Part shown: piece by piece, positions 33,079 through 45,823 of the stretch
How positions within the stretch are numbered: position 1 is the first letter of the stretch
Layout of the letters: each line of letters begins with the position of its first letter
Made by a program: the position numbers and the translations under genes
Notes under the pieces: generated by a model
What the model was told of the DNA's origin: nothing
What the model saw: only the letters and a program-made list of their open reading frames with translations
The model's database searches: none
NCBI GenBank assembly: GCA_030765055.1
Contig: CM060947.1
Span: 54,065,895 to 54,129,894, forward strand
DNA: 64,000 nt
Source of the DNA: Mantis religiosa
Lineage: Eukaryota; Arthropoda; Insecta; Mantodea; Mantidae
Direction of reading: 5' to 3'

Positions 33079-35230
33079 TTAGAAATCGTTGTTGCGAGGT
33101 TTTCTAAATTAATAGTGTTTAGAATAAAGTAAGTCACGCAGCAGAAATTGTACTTCAGAGGCGAATAACAAGTTTAAGACAACATATGCCTTAAGAAATT
33201 TGGAGGAGGAGAATAATATAGGTGAGACTTATGTTGTTAAACGAAATACATTATTTTAAAACTTGTGTAGTGATTTTTAAAAAATTAGTGCTTAATAATA
33301 CTTAGTTTATTGTACTACGATTCAGAAAAAGATTTTGTAGGCCTGAAACAGGCGTAACTCACTTCAAATTGTTGATTTATTAACCTCCATTAAACTTATA
33401 GCTAATTTAACTACTGTTGTCATACCCACTTTCGCGTACTTTCAGAAAAAAGACCCTGTAGTTCGCCAATGCAGCGACCTACAGCAGATTTATCGAAGGA
33501 GAAATTGCAGGAAGTGTCGGACATCGATTAAAAAAAGGATAAGCTTTCTTAAGAAGTAGAATAACTAAAAAAAAAATCACATGAATGTAATTCTTGAGAA
33601 ATGATCTGAGCTTCACGCATCCCACTTAAAACTAAAATGGTAACAAGTGCACAAGTCCTACATATCATTTATTCCTTGAAGCTTGTACAAAAAGCTCGGG
33701 GAGAAAAGATGCTAAAGGTGAAAACAGCACCACATGGTGGTCAGTGCAAACAGAATTCCCCGACATACGCAAGTTGGAATGTTCCCCACGTCCAGGAAAC
33801 ATGAAGGGGGTTAGCAAATATTTAAAGAATTTCATCCTCCCTATCCTTAGTGGCGCGTGCCAAATTGCCTGGAGTCCTCAAGTCGAGGATGGATGTGTAT
33901 TATTTTACGATTTACACTGTTGAGGGGGAAGTTGTTCTTTTGGAAGGGGGAAATTTGATTTATTGACTCTCTCAAGGGTGTCCAACACAATGCATGCTCT
34001 TACAGAACTTGGGGGGGGGGGGCAGGGGGGATCGATATTGTTCCTTTGTTGCTAGCTCTGGCACAAAAGTTGGTGTACTTCTCTATTCAGCTAGATGTAG
34101 GAACTTGTTTGCGAGTTCATTCACAGTCGGGCCAACATCATTAAAAGGAAAACTCTGATGTTATATTTTCTCACTTCAAAATGTTATTCATCTATGCTAC
34201 ATTACTCACAACAACGGAAGTTATTTAATATTAAGGTAAGGGCTGATAGAGGAAAAAGTACTGGTAAGTTTAACAGCTTTGTAAAGAAATAATGGATAGG
34301 GAGGTATGTAATTGTAATAAATAACTTTCAGGCCTCAAATTCAATGCATAAGGTAAGAAGCTTCATTTACAATTTTCTAAAATAATAACAAGTAATTAAC
34401 AATTAATAAAGTGTAGCTAAAGCAGTTAGATGTTACAGTGAAATCAGGCAACAAGAAATGGGTCAGCTCAAGTACATGTATACCCGTAACTGGTGCTAAG
34501 TAACTATAAATTTGGAAATACATACACATATACGAAGTTCTTAACACTTCTGTCTTTCTGAAATTCGTACCTTTCATGTCTTAGAGATGTGATCGACTAT
34601 CGGCAGTCCAAGTATTTGAGACCGTGTATGAGGGCCGCAGCAAGAGGATTACCCGCTTAACACTTAGCAGTACACAGCAACTTCCATTTATCATTATTAA
34701 AGTAACAAGTATTTCATATAGTTGTTGATACGTCAAAACTTAGCAGATAAGTTAACTATACATTTCGTTTATTGTTACACTAAAACAGTACTTGGAATTT
34801 TAAAAACCTGTGGTTACGTGATGTCTTTGAAACTCTATGCTGTTTGGATGACAACGAGCAAAAATAATAGCGACTTGACCCTTGAAAAAATTTATAAGCA
34901 TTTGAAAGTTTAAACAATAACAAAGAATAACTCGTAAATGGGTAAACTGCATAAAACATTTGACATGTTGGTACTTTGACAATTTCTTACTTTTTCATAA
35001 CTAATAAGCTGTACTTCAAAAAGAAGAGATGTTCAAAATTTACATTTCTTTTGTTATTCATATATTTTAAACAAATGAATTTCAGTAAAAACAGTTTGAA
35101 CCGTTTTTTGACAAAATGTTTTCTATATAAGGGTCGTTTGAAAATTTCATACTGCAGCTTTGAAATTTATCGGCCTTAAATACCCTGTTGAAACTTATTT
35201 TTCTATTTTAGAGTTACCCTATTAACATAC
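33079..35230. other. Unannotated AT-rich stretch
   Basis: A G-rich tract lies at 34011-34030. I found no gene or shared repeat. Confidence 0.4.
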
Positions 35231-35242
35231 ACACATGAGCAT

Positions 35243-35489
35243 TTTTTTTTTTTTGTTTGTAATTTACGTCTTCCAACGTTATGTCATATCGGACGGTGAA
35301 TGAATTGGGTGAAATGATGCTCAAATGAGTCCAGGGTCCATGGCGCTTAGAGTTACCCGACATTCGTCTAAATTATAAGGGAAAACCTCGAAAAAACCTT
35401 ATCCAGGTAACGCACCCTGACCGAGATTCGAACTCGGGACCTCTTGAACGTGATGCAGACATTCTACCATCTACGCTACCGAGGCGGGC
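35243..35489 (-). mobile_element. SINE-A copy with target-site duplication
   Basis: Poly-T (tail complement) then GTAATTTACGTCTTCCAAC at the left and CTACGCTACCGAGGCGGGC at the right. Flanked by CATGAGCAT (35234-35242) and CATCAGCAT (35489-35497), a 9 bp duplication with one mismatch that overlaps the element edge by one base. Confidence 0.88.
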
Positions 35490-35499
35490 ATCAGCATGT

Positions 35500-35990
35500 A
35501 CACACGTACACCTTTACAGCCATTGGCAAGATAAGAATGTTGAGTCAGAAATATAAACAAATTAAGACTAAGCCTTCTCCACCCAAAATATTAAATCTGC
35601 GCCACATCCGATGTAAGGAACCTTTACAAACATTTATTTATTTCACTCTAACGGTTTTAAAAAAGTATTTTACGAAAGTGACTCCATTGGCCTAAAGATA
35701 TAATTTTTACATGCAAATCTTATGTCAGAAACAATACTTGCCCAACTTACTATAAGTAGTAAAAAATAAAAAGGAGTAAAACCTAAACTAATAGCAACGA
35801 ATAATTCGGAAATGGTTAACGCCTTAAATTTATTGGAAACGAACTAAGTTTTAACAAATTTTAAATCAAGTTTTATTTATAGAAGTTCTTTAACTTTATA
35901 TTCAACACGAAACATTATTCAACATTTTCTCAAAACTCATTTGATGTTCTCTTACGTAAATCTCTGACATATTACCGGCTTTACTTCCCT
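35500..35990. other. Unannotated stretch
   Basis: Nothing identified. Confidence 0.4.
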
Positions 35991-36019
35991 CCCAAAGAAA
36001 ATATTTTTAACAATGTTTA

Positions 36020-36110
36020 GCCTGAAAAATTCCATCGCCCTGAACAGGGTTGAACCAACGACCTTGAGAATTATAGGCTAGCATGTTACCTCTGGACCAG
36101 GGACGATAAC
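36020..36110 (-). mobile_element. tRNA-like sequence, probable SINE head
   Basis: The minus strand reads TTATCGTCCCTGGTCCAGAG, then GTTGGTTCAACCCTGTTCAGGG. It has an A-box-like TGGTCCAGAGG and a B-box-like GGTTCAACCC. Single copy in the window. A degraded tRNA pseudogene is the alternative. Confidence 0.45.
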
Positions 36111-36236
36111 AGTCTTTTATTTTTAACACAAATTACTTTTTATCCTAATAAAAGCTGTATCTCTTGCAAGTTACTAGTTAAAAATGGTCCTTCAGAAGGA
36201 ATGGTGCTCTTCTAGAATAATTAAGATATACGTCTA

Positions 36237-36475
36237 GCCCGCCTCGGTAGCGTAGATAGTAGCGTGTCTGCCTCACGTTCAAGAGTTCCCGAGTTCGAAT
36301 CTCGGTTAGAGTAAGTTACCTGGATAAGGTTTTTTTCCGAGTTTTTCCCTTATACTGATAGACAAATATCAGGTAGCTCTAAGCGTCATGGACCCCGGAC
36401 TCATTCGAGCACCATTTCACCCATTTCATTCATCGTACGATATGACAACGTGGAGGACGTAAATTACCAAAAAAA
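36237..36475 (+). mobile_element. SINE-A copy with short TSD
   Basis: GCCTCGGTAGCGTAGATAGT head, GAGTTCGAATCTCGG B box, TGGAGGACGTAAATTACC end and an A tail. GTCTA on both sides (36232-36236 and 36476-36480). Confidence 0.9.
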
Positions 36476-36480
36476 GTCTA

Positions 36481-37715
36481 ATTGCAATGTGCTACTTTAA
36501 TAAATATATTTAGTGATTTTGAGGACATAAAAATTACGAAATTCTTTCCATATAAAGGGAAGTTTGAGAGGGAGAAGTTTCTTGAAAATATTTTTGTAGC
36601 AGTTTTGGAAGTTGCTATACCTAAATAGGAAGCTTTGTACATTTTAATTTCACACACATACACACAACCCTTTTCAAAAAGACCCGAACTGTATTTTTAC
36701 ACTGAAATCTGGATACTGAATTATTTTGGTGGAGTACAAATGTTCCTAGACGTAAAAACAGAAGTAAGAAAGCTTATTTTGTGTTCGGCAAACCTTAAAA
36801 CGTGTAGGTACTCCTCATAAAATGTTGTAGTGGATATATTTTGTGAATACAAGATGTTTTGCACCAACTACACTAAGAAAATTTGAAATAGAAGAAAAAG
36901 TAGAAATATTTATAGACGTTATGAATATCTATGAATAGTCTTTCTTAGTCTAAAATTTTTGTGCCATTTCTGCAACTATCGTTAGTTGTTTAAATTGATT
37001 TCCTTCAATTGTTTTAAAACGTATATACCTGGAGAACTAGAGCTCTTAGGTTCACGAAAATTCTCACCATTAGTACAAAGCCGACATTTTACACATTTTA
37101 AAATAAATTACATTTAACGTGCGTGCAGTTCGATACAGAAGGAAGCTAGGCGACAACAGTTGCTAAGCGACAGATGGTCGGTCCACTTGGGTTAATCTTT
37201 TGGTGGTACGCTTTATTGCTACTAACTATGTGCATTAGTGTCTAATTTTTATTGGGGCCGCCAGGGTTGACCAACAATAACCACTTGCACGATACGCGAT
37301 GGAAACCGTTACTCCACTATTAGTAGTTATTTCTATTAACGTTTCCTCTATAAAAGCATGATAATATACTAAATAAACTAATGTAGGCTAATTGTAGATA
37401 CTTCAAATTTAAAAAAAAAACGTGAAAATGAAAGAACAATACATTTTGTTTCCAGGCGATGCTGTAATACATTGCTAAATAAGCTAATTAAAGTATAATA
37501 TTGTTCAAGTGTTTGCAGCCTCATTATGTTAATGTGAAACTGCTTTAGGACAAATAAGGCAAAAAATAAACATTAATCACAATTGGAGCGGTTTAGGATT
37601 CAATCTTGCACAGCAGTGCTTGCTAATGCAGAACGTATTTACATTTTAGTTACTTATTTCTATTAGTTTATCTACGATAAAAGTTGACATAGTTCTCACG
37701 GGAAAACTGTTTTAA
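36481..37715. other. Unannotated AT-rich stretch
   Basis: Nothing identified. Confidence 0.4.
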
Positions 37716-37719
37716 AGTT

Positions 37720-38165
37720 GTTCTTTCACACTGGCCGTGTGTAGGCTAAAGTATGCAAAGATAGAACCGGAGTGAAAAATTCAATGCCATAGACGGAATG
37801 TGAGCCACGGATCTTCTGGTTGCCGTTCAGCCACTCTAACCCTTGAGCCACTATAGCCAACTATGGCCAGTGTGAAAGAACAATTAATTTCCATTTATTG
37901 ACCTAATAGTGGTTAACTATAAAGCCCGAGCCTTTAAGTACTTAAACCTCGTATGTCGCCATTAAGGTAGTTGTCTGATGTGTTTATGAGAACTCCTAAG
38001 TGGTTTACCGGAAAAAACACGAGTCAATTGGAGAATATAATGTCGTGTCGGCACGTTGGCCATAGTATCTCAAGGATTAGAGTGGCTGGACGGCAACCAG
38101 AAACTCCGTGGTTCAAATCCCGGCTATGGCATTGAACTTTTCAGTCTGACTCTATCTTTCCACGT
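37720..38165. repeat. Head-to-head pair of tRNA-like 320-units
   Basis: A minus-strand core (37785-37858), cut short just past its acceptor stem, is joined at CCAACTATGGCCAGTGTGAA to the body of a plus-strand unit. That unit runs to a complete plus-strand core at 38059-38130, which opens GCCATAG and closes CTATGGC, with CAAGGATTAGAG and GGTTCAAATCC. Confidence 0.82.
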
Positions 38166-39025
38166 TTTAAATTTGTTTAAAAGTGTTTACTGCTCGACTG
38201 CTTATCGTACCTATAGAAATATCCCATTTCAGCTAAAGATGAAGATTTAATTGAAGATCTTCATCACAGGAAGATTTAAGAAAAATTCTCCATTCCACAC
38301 TACCAACCACATGGAAAAATCTTTGTTTTTTCTATTATCCTCTCAAAGTTAAATATTTTTAAAATATAATTATACATTATAAGAATAGGAAAGCTATAGA
38401 ATGGTTGGGGTCGGTTGTGTTCATACTGGAAATGATAGGGACCCCGGCTACGTCATCTGAATCTGATTCCCTTTTAGGTCTTTTCCCTTTCCGAGGTTTT
38501 TCTTACGATTTGGTTTGAAGCTTTAAACAAACTTTTCAAGTGGTGTGCCACCATTCGCTGTTTCTAGTAGTAATGCAAACAGTACAGAATTTGAAAGCAA
38601 TCATACAGCGATTCGAGATATTTCTGCACTTTTCCTTGTGCTACTTGCCTCATTGCATATTTGCTTGTACGAAAAATTCAAAAAGGAATATATAATAGAC
38701 TTAAACAATGTTTTAAGATCGGGTCGTTATAGAATTACTTAAGTTCTGTTCGCTTCACATGAAGAGTATAAAAACCGAATAACGACTTTCAATTTGACAA
38801 ACTTGTAAGTGTAAAATTCAAACCAATAACAAGAAATCTCTCGGAAATAATTAACTCTATAAAAATGAATGATCTTAAGATATTTATATCTTTTGTGGAG
38901 CAAGATATTGTATATCTCTTGAATTTACTGGTTATGGAAAAACCATTCTTAATGAAGAGAACTTCAGACTTACTTAATGTTTTACGAATATATTTTAAAA
39001 ATAAATAATTAAATCAAAATTCAAA
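38166..39025. other. Unannotated stretch with one short basic/acidic frame
   Basis: On the minus strand, about 38430-38495, a frame reads EKPRKGKRPKRESDSDDVAG, resembling a nuclear-localisation-type basic cluster followed by an acidic tail. It is too short to assign, and no splice context or homologous copy is visible. Confidence 0.3.
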
Positions 39026-39027
39026 GA

Positions 39028-39470
39028 CTAGAGAGAGACTGAAAAATTCAGTGCCATAGCCGAGACTTGAACCATGGATCTGCTGGTCTCCGTCCAGCCG
39101 GTCTAAACCATTGAGCTACTATGACCAACGTGCCAACATGACATTAAATTCTCCAACTGACTCGTGTTTTTCCCGGTAAATCACTTAGGAGTTCTCATAA
39201 ACACATAAGACAACTACCTTAAAGGTAGTAAGTACTTTAGGGCCAGGGCTTTGTAGTTCAGACCACTATTAGGTACACACTGACACGAGTCAGTTGGAGA
39301 ATTTAATGTCATGTTGGCACGTTGGCCATAGTAGCTCAATGGTTTAGAACGGCTGGACGGAGACCAGAATATCCGTGGTTCAAATCCCGGGTATGGCATT
39401 GAATTTTTCAGTCTGGCTGTACTCTTTCATAGTGTGTCCTACACACGGCTAGTGTGAAATAACAATTTCC
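39028..39470. repeat. Head-to-head pair of tRNA-like 320-units
   Basis: A minus core (39052-39126) and its body up to about 39280 (GACCACTATTAGGTACA) meet a plus unit beginning GACACGAGTCAGTTGGAG. The plus core is at 39325-39397, followed by TTGAATTTTTCAGTCTGGCT and the CACACGGCTAGTGTGAAA block. Confidence 0.85.
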
Positions 39471-39534
39471 ATAAATCAGAATTGATTGGACTCATTCTTG
39501 AAAAATAAAAATTTTCTAAAAACATGGAAGGGTA

Positions 39535-39765
39535 GAGTAGACTGAAAAATTAAATGCCTTAGCCGGAATTTGAACCACGGATCTTCCGGTCCCCGTCCGG
39601 CTGCTTTTAACCACTGAGCTACCATGTCCAACGTGCCAGCATGACCAAATTCTAAACAGAATCGTGTTTTTTCCTGGTAAACCACCATGTCTGTGAATTC
39701 TTCAGTCTAGTCTACCTTTCCATACCTTGGCCTACACACGACTAATGTGAAATAATATTTGCATT
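39535..39765 (-). repeat. Diverged tRNA-like 320-unit
   Basis: Minus core at 39556-39629 (CCACTGAGCTACCATG complement), body truncated after CCTGGTAAACCACCATG. It joins at about 39690 to a plus-oriented tail fragment, CTTCAGTCTAGTCTACC and ACACACGACTAATGTGAAA. Confidence 0.75.
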
Positions 39766-40072
39766 TATAAAAGCTGTTCAGTGTAAGCGACAGGTAGTTG
39801 CGGGAGATTTTCTTGAAAATATGATATCGCATCCTTGGTAGAAACTGCATTTAAATTCTAAATTTACTATTTATCAGATTTTTCTTTTGAATTATGTTCT
39901 CCATAGATAGACTCGATTGCACCCTTCTTCAAACATGTTTTTAAAACTGGGACCTCAAAATGTGTATTTATGATGAGATATTGTTATTTTCGTTTGAGTG
40001 TAATCTTTCTATGCCTAAGATATACTTGGTAGAAGAAGTAACAAATGAAAGATTAGAGAAAGTCGTGTGACT

Positions 40073-40400
40073 TTAAGACCAGTTTTTTTCTATATACTGA
40101 ACACTCCACTTCGGAATACTTAACTGACGGATATGAAGTAATATGTATCGCGGATTCCCTGTGAATATTACACGTACAGGAAACCAATGAACAAGTAATA
40201 GAAGGGCAATCCAGAAACAGGACCCCCCAAGGCGGTGAAATTGTACCACAAAGGTTCCGCCTTGATGCTGGACACCCCTGTTGCCGTCCATTAACGATGA
40301 ACTAGATGCGGTCGACCATTTGCATATATTATGTGAAATTGACGTCCGGCACGCCAGCCATCTGCGCAGATTGGACATCCCTTTCCGGAACTGCATAAAT
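40073..40400 (-). pseudogene. Possible Tc1-like transposase fragment
   Basis: The minus-strand frame (107 codons) contains DGNRGVQHQGGTFVVQFHRL and GGSCFWIALLLL, followed by VIFTGNPRYILLHI. The order resembles the DG-x-x-x-VxRRPGE ... FGGGSVMVWG ... GNLTAxRYxxxIL stretch of Tc1-like transposases, but identity is weak. Flanking catalytic motifs are not visible. Confidence 0.4.
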
Positions 40401-40483
40401 GAACCAAGAGGAACAACTGCTGCGTCTTAATACGGTACACGCTCCAGAGGCTGGTGGCCATTTTACTTAGGGTGTTTGTACTT

Positions 40484-40485
<2 letters not shown>

Positions 40486-40557
<72 letters not shown>

Positions 40558-40567
40558 TGTTTGTGTG
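40486..40567. repeat. (GT)n microsatellite
   Basis: About 80 bp of GT dinucleotides with a GTTT variant near the right end. Confidence 0.97.
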
Positions 40568-41086
40568 TTCAATGAGAACAAGAGGATATCCATGAGTTAA
40601 GTTATAGAGAAGCATTTTAAGAGTTGGTCTGCCTTGTGGCTTTGACATTCCATTGTCCAGCATATAAAAATGACTAACGACTTCCGACTTGAGACACGAA
40701 AATATTGGAAAAGTCAAAGGAATAACAAGGAATATCTCTGAAGTTATTCATTTCCCACACAATCAGAAAAAATTACTAAATTTTATTTTAACGACTACTG
40801 CAGTAAGTAATTATTTCTTACGATTATCAGTTATGCAAAAGTCATCCAGAAAAACTTATGAAGATTTCTAGAAAGATCAAAATATATATTTCGTTTGCCA
40901 AGAAATATCTTAAACACGTCGTAATTTAATGGTTAACATGCTTTATTAACAAGTAGATATTTACAGATTTTTGAAGTTAATCAGATATTCAAAATCAAAA
41001 TAATTGTAGCAATCTGTTATTTATCTATTATTATATACAATATATTATATTATCTATTATATTCAAATCCTGGGCGCCGGGGTAGC

Positions 41087-41420
41087 GCGGTGGTTTCGTT
41101 CGCGGCTCCCGTTCTAACGGTCCCGAGTTCGATTCCCGGCTCTGGGGTTGGCGATTTTAAGTCGGCCCTATCCACGCCTTCACCTCTGTCTAGCACACGT
41201 GAAGTATCCCCTATGCCCAACGTGGTTCGGAGTCCACGGTAAAAACTGTAGGTCCTCTCACCTCACCGCCATCTTCACTATCACCCTATCATCGGAGGTA
41301 ATGGACACCGCCCTCTGGGTGCCTCCACCTGAGAAATGGGTCCGGTCATCACTTGGTGGGGTGAGGTTACCCCGAAGGCCAAGGTTGCCATGTGGGGAGT
41401 GTTAGTAACTAACTAACTAG
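41087..41420 (+). mobile_element. SINE-E, tRNA-derived
   Basis: Head GGGCGCCGGGGTAGCGCGG (A box GGTAGCGCGGTGG), then CTCCCGTTCTAACGG and a B box GAGTTCGATTCCCGG. A ~250 bp body follows with CCTCTGGGTGCCTCCACC, ending in a short (TAAC)n tail at 41404-41420. It is strongly GC-richer than the flanking AT-rich DNA. One copy only in the window. Confidence 0.78.
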
Positions 41421-41429
41421 AATATATCT

Positions 41430-42290
41430 TATCACAGGACATTTTGAAGATGCCGTCCATCTTCAGCGATACATTTATGGTATCTTCTGAGAAAATTTCC
41501 TTACACAGTGCATGAATTCAGATTAAAAATAGCGTTAAAGTGTCCTTTTATAACATGATTATCGTAGCATCGTTGAGCTATAAGTTTCTGCAGACTTGCA
41601 GAAAAAAAAACTTCTTACTACGACGATGATCTTGTGCAGAATGACACCAAATTAAATTCATATTTCGGAATCTGTGCGCAAGATGTTTCTAGAAGATTAA
41701 ATTACTTTTATCCTATTGGTCCACGTCACAACATTACGTAATTACATTATTGTGATAACCAATAGGAACACCATTACGTAAGTTGTATCATTATGTGGCC
41801 TACCCAGTTTCACATCCTATTTTATACAAATCACTTTCTCCAGAACAATCCAGAACAAATTCTAAACTATTTCAAAAATATTAAATAACCGTCACTATAT
41901 AATATGCATCTTTATCCAAGTATGGGGTATTTTACGTTACACTTTCCTCTTGTGTTATATCCATATTGATGTTGACTTTTCAGCAATTTATTATAGTTAC
42001 TTTTGACATACGTTACTAGATTTACACAATTGCAGCGAAGGTTCAGACACATTTTTAATTTGTTAAAATGCGTCTACCAGAATATCTGCTGCTGAAATGG
42101 GACATCATTCTTGTTTTCTTTTGTACTCCAAACATTCTATAATTCGCATTTACCCAAATAGTTATTCAGTATGAGAGAATATAGTGGAAATAGCTAAACT
42201 ACATTTGTAAGTTGGTTATTTCTGTAAAACAGAAGTTAATGAAGCCTGTTATTGAACCATTTTCTATGTAATTTGGTTGGCTAGATCATT
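41430..42290. other. Unannotated stretch with a short inverted repeat
   Basis: TCCTATTGGTCCACGTCAC (about 41709-41728) and GTGATAACCAATAGGA (about 41753-41769) form an inverted repeat that could be a small MITE end pair. Nothing else identified. Confidence 0.4.
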
Positions 42291-42299
42291 TCAAACATT

Positions 42300-43030
42300 C
42301 GTCGAGAAGTAGCCCTATAATTTTTACACATTTTTAACTGATAATGTTAGTTGCTTTAATTGTGTAGAATTTTGAACGGTAGATTTGAATTTCAAGATTT
42401 TTGTTCTAATTTTAACTAGTTTTAAACCATTATATGTACCCCACATTTCCAATTGCTTTATACCTTCGTTCATATTTGCTTTTAAGTTTTCAAAATTTGA
42501 GCCATTTAGGATAATTATAGAATCATCATAAAATATTGTGTATCCACTGACCTTAAATGTTAGGTTATATTTGTATATTATGTAAAGCAGTGAACCCAAT
42601 ATCAAACCCTGTTGCAACCCATTTCTGATTAGATTCCAGCTGTCCGCCTACCTTTATCGTCAGATATTACATTTTGTTTTATATCGAATGAATGTGAATT
42701 AAACCATTCTAAATTTATATTTCTCGTACTACAATGATACAGTTTATTGACAACTATTTTGTGATTCATGCGGTCGAATGCTTTTCACATGTAACAAATT
42801 TTAGCAATGATTTTATTTTTTATTCCATCTTTTGATATTTTGTTAACTATATCCACAAGACTCAAACAGTTGAAACATTTTTACTGAATCTGTATAATGT
42901 GAGTTCCCCTTCTTTGTAAACTGGGTATATTATCGTATTTTTCTGTGAAGAATTGCTGATGACAGACTATAAATCCATACAAATGGCTCCATACTATTTT
43001 AGCTAATAACTCATCCCACATTTTCGTCAT
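42300..43030 (-). pseudogene. CR1/Jockey-like LINE reverse transcriptase relic
   Basis: Minus-strand frames give, in order, LLAKIVWSHLYGFI (about 42975-43010), SLVDIVNKISKDGIKNKIIA, KAFDRMNHKIVVNKLYHC with LEWFNSHSFDIKQ, and QQGLILGSLLYIIYKYNL (about 42560-42617). The catalytic block GYTIFYDDSIIILNG has FYDD in place of YADD. Spacing between AFDxxxH and QGxxLGxLL matches CR1/Jockey-type RTs and is distinct from the LINE family at 2757, 9860 and 30340. Stops and frameshifts throughout; no endonuclease is seen. Confidence 0.75.
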
Positions 43031-43780
43031 TTTACCGTTAAATGCACATACATATTTCACTCAAAGCTACATCATTTTTGCAGGCCTAGAAAAAATTAAA
43101 TATCTTTTACCCTATTTTACAAGGTAATTACCAAAGCTGCCTCTTTTGTAATATCCGTAAAACTTACATTTTTGCGCAATAATTGTAAAATATAATAAAA
43201 TAAGTTACAAACGTTTTATTCATCATATTTTAAAGATACAGTTTTTCATGTACATAAGCCCTAAGAACTACTTCAATAGTTTTTCACTGTCTCTCTTGTT
43301 CCCACTTTGTAAACTTATATTTTTCTTACTGAAGTCTGAAGTCTTCAGACATAAACTCTAATGTCAATTTATCTTTTCATTCCTCGAGTTAAGAAACTCA
43401 TGTATTACACTAACTGTACCACACAGAAACTTGTTATTTACCAATATTTCAAAGCACCGTGTTTTAACAAGGCACTTTTCACTAAATCGACGACCACCTA
43501 CACTGCTAATTATCAGGAAACTTCATCACTAATACATATTGCATCAACTACACTTCATAGATGAACACAGGCACAATGGAATACTTTTGAGAAAGTAATT
43601 AAAATAATTAAGTATGCAACTTATATACAAAATGTCTTTACTGAACTCTAGAGAAATGTGTCAAATGTTATACTTTTTACTGTTTACAGATATATAAAAT
43701 GTGTTTTTCTCCACTAAGTATGCAATTTGGTTAAAGAAACCCACAGTAAACACAGCAAAATATTACGCGTATTTCTTTTT
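43031..43780. other. Unannotated AT-rich stretch
   Basis: Nothing identified. Confidence 0.4.
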
Positions 43781-43785
43781 TTTTA

Positions 43786-43985
43786 ATTTACTTCTTCCAA
43801 CGTTAAGTCATATCGCAGAATGGAATGGATTAAATGAAGCTCAAATTATCCCAGGGAACATAGAGCCTAGAGTTACCCGACATTCGATTTTCAGGATAAG
43901 GGAAATCTCTGGAGAAAGTCTTATCCGGGTAACACATCCTGACCGAGATTCGAACTCTTGAGCGTGAGGCAGACACGCTACCATA
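43786..43985 (-). mobile_element. SINE-A copy, truncated at the head
   Basis: Begins AATTTACTTCTTCCAACG; B-box complement GAGATTCGAACTC; ends within the A-box region (ACACGCTACCATAC), lacking the GCCTCGG start. Confidence 0.82.
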
Positions 43986-44072
43986 CTTTTGTAGTCTTTA
44001 ACCTCACCGTATGCGAGTGGTACAGTAGTGAACTGTAGTATTTTATGTCCATCCTATCAAAATTGTTATTAA

Positions 44073-45299
44073 TACGAGGGTCGTTTGATACGTTTGCTAA
44101 ATTTCCACGAAAGGATGAAAATTCTATGCTGCAACTTTGGGGTGGTAAGCTTGATTATTCAAAAGATTGAACATGAAATTTGAATATGCTGCAGTGTACA
44201 GTTCACTGTCGACAGTCACTTGAACTGGTCAGAGTTTCATGTTGTTATTAAACATTTTCATTTGAAGGGCCGGATACTGCCCCACAAGTAAAAACTGAAT
44301 TGGATGAATTTCACACGAACTCTGCACCAAAATAGAAGAGAATTTATTTATGGATCAATGTATTTAAACGTAGTTGTAGAAGCACCAAAGATGAATCGTG
44401 CTCTGGCCACCCAATTGAAGTCACCACAGAGGACACCACTGAACAAATCCACGATCTGGTTATGCAAGACCACCAAATCAAACTTGTGTGAGATTGCTGA
44501 GGCTGTAGGTATCTCAACTGAGTGATTGTACAATATCGTGTGTTAAAAATTGGCAATGAAAAAGCTGTGTGCAAGATGGGTGCCGCAATTGCTCACAGTC
44601 GACCAAAATCTCATCCGGAAGAACACTTCTACCGAGTGTCTGCAAGACCCTCTGCATCGATTCGTTACCCTGGGTGAAACTTAGTCAAAACAATGGCCAA
44701 GAGCTGCTGAACGTGCATCAAAGGGAGCAACGGCTATTTGGTCAGCTGGTAGGGTGATGGCCCCCTTTTTTGGGGGGGAGGCCTTATTCTCCACCAATAA
44801 TCGTCACAGACTACATGGAAAAAAGGAGAACCATAACTGGAGCCAATTATGCTACATTGTTGGATCGTTTGCAACATGAGTTGACTGAAAAGAGGCCGAG
44901 ATTGAAACGCAGAAAGGTGTTCTTTCACTATAATAAATGCAACGTCCTACACATCAGCAATCGCAATGGTGAAAGTGCAAGAGTTGGATTTTGAATTGGT
45001 TTCTAATCCACCTTATTCACCAGACTTAGCCCGATATGACTTTTACCTGTTCCCAAACTTGAACATTTGGCTTGATGGTAAGAATTTTTATCGAATGAAG
45101 AAGCAATAGTTACCATCAACGACTATTTTGCAGACCTTGACCGAACCTATTTTTCCTACGGGATGAGAAAGCTAGAACATTGTTGGACCAAATGAATAGC
45201 CATCAATGCAGACTATGTAGAGAAATAGGGTGAGATGTTCAAGGAAAAAAAGAACATTATTCTTTTTTTTTACCAGCAACTTAACAATCGACCCTCGTA
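44073..45299 (+). mobile_element. mariner element (subfamily 2), complete ends, dead transposase
   Basis: Terminal repeats TACGAGGGTCGTTTGA and its partner TCGACCCTCGTA at 45288-45299. Length ~1.2 kb is normal for mariner. Plus-strand frames: SGHPIEVTTEDT-type linker (about 44400-44440), IAEAVGIST (HTH), KKLCARWVPQLLTVDQ, a NHNWSQL-type piece, HYNKCNVLHISN in the second catalytic block (D lost from HDN), and IHLIHQT/PDMTFTCSQT-type remains of the SPDLAP-x-DFxLFP block. At least four frame changes. The G run at 44773-44780 lies at a break. Confidence 0.85.
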
Positions 45300-45820
45300 T
45301 ATTGCTCTTCATTCGTTTTTAAAATAGAAGTATTAGTTTTACTCTGTGACTTGCTGAATTCCAAAAGTGCTGTTTCTTTTATGCTTTTTGGAATTGCGTT
45401 ACGTCCATTTATCAGACATTTGGGTGATTTCTGAAGTGCTTCATGTCCAGGAACATTTAATTACCTTAGATAGTGACATAAATATCTTTTCTTGTCATGG
45501 AACTTGGCTTAGCCAGTAATTTCTCCTTGACAACATTTTCACTTGTGCTTCTTCCATTGATTTTAACACGTTCATGTCCGATTTCACCAATAGATGTTTA
45601 ATCGACGTTAACAAATTTAACGTAACAATTGTAACAGCGCTATCAAATCTATTAAATTTCTTTCATTTCACCAACCTGTTTTCTGAAAATGTTAACAAAC
45701 CTGTGTCAACGCCAAGAAACTTGAAAATATTACAGCTATAGAAGTCTATGGATGAGTCGTATTATTTTCTGAACGTACTGCGATGCGCTTTTGTTTTCAT
45801 TTTCCTCTGCACATAGCTAA
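45300..45820. other. Unannotated stretch
   Basis: Nothing identified. Confidence 0.4.
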
Positions 45821-45823
45821 AAA

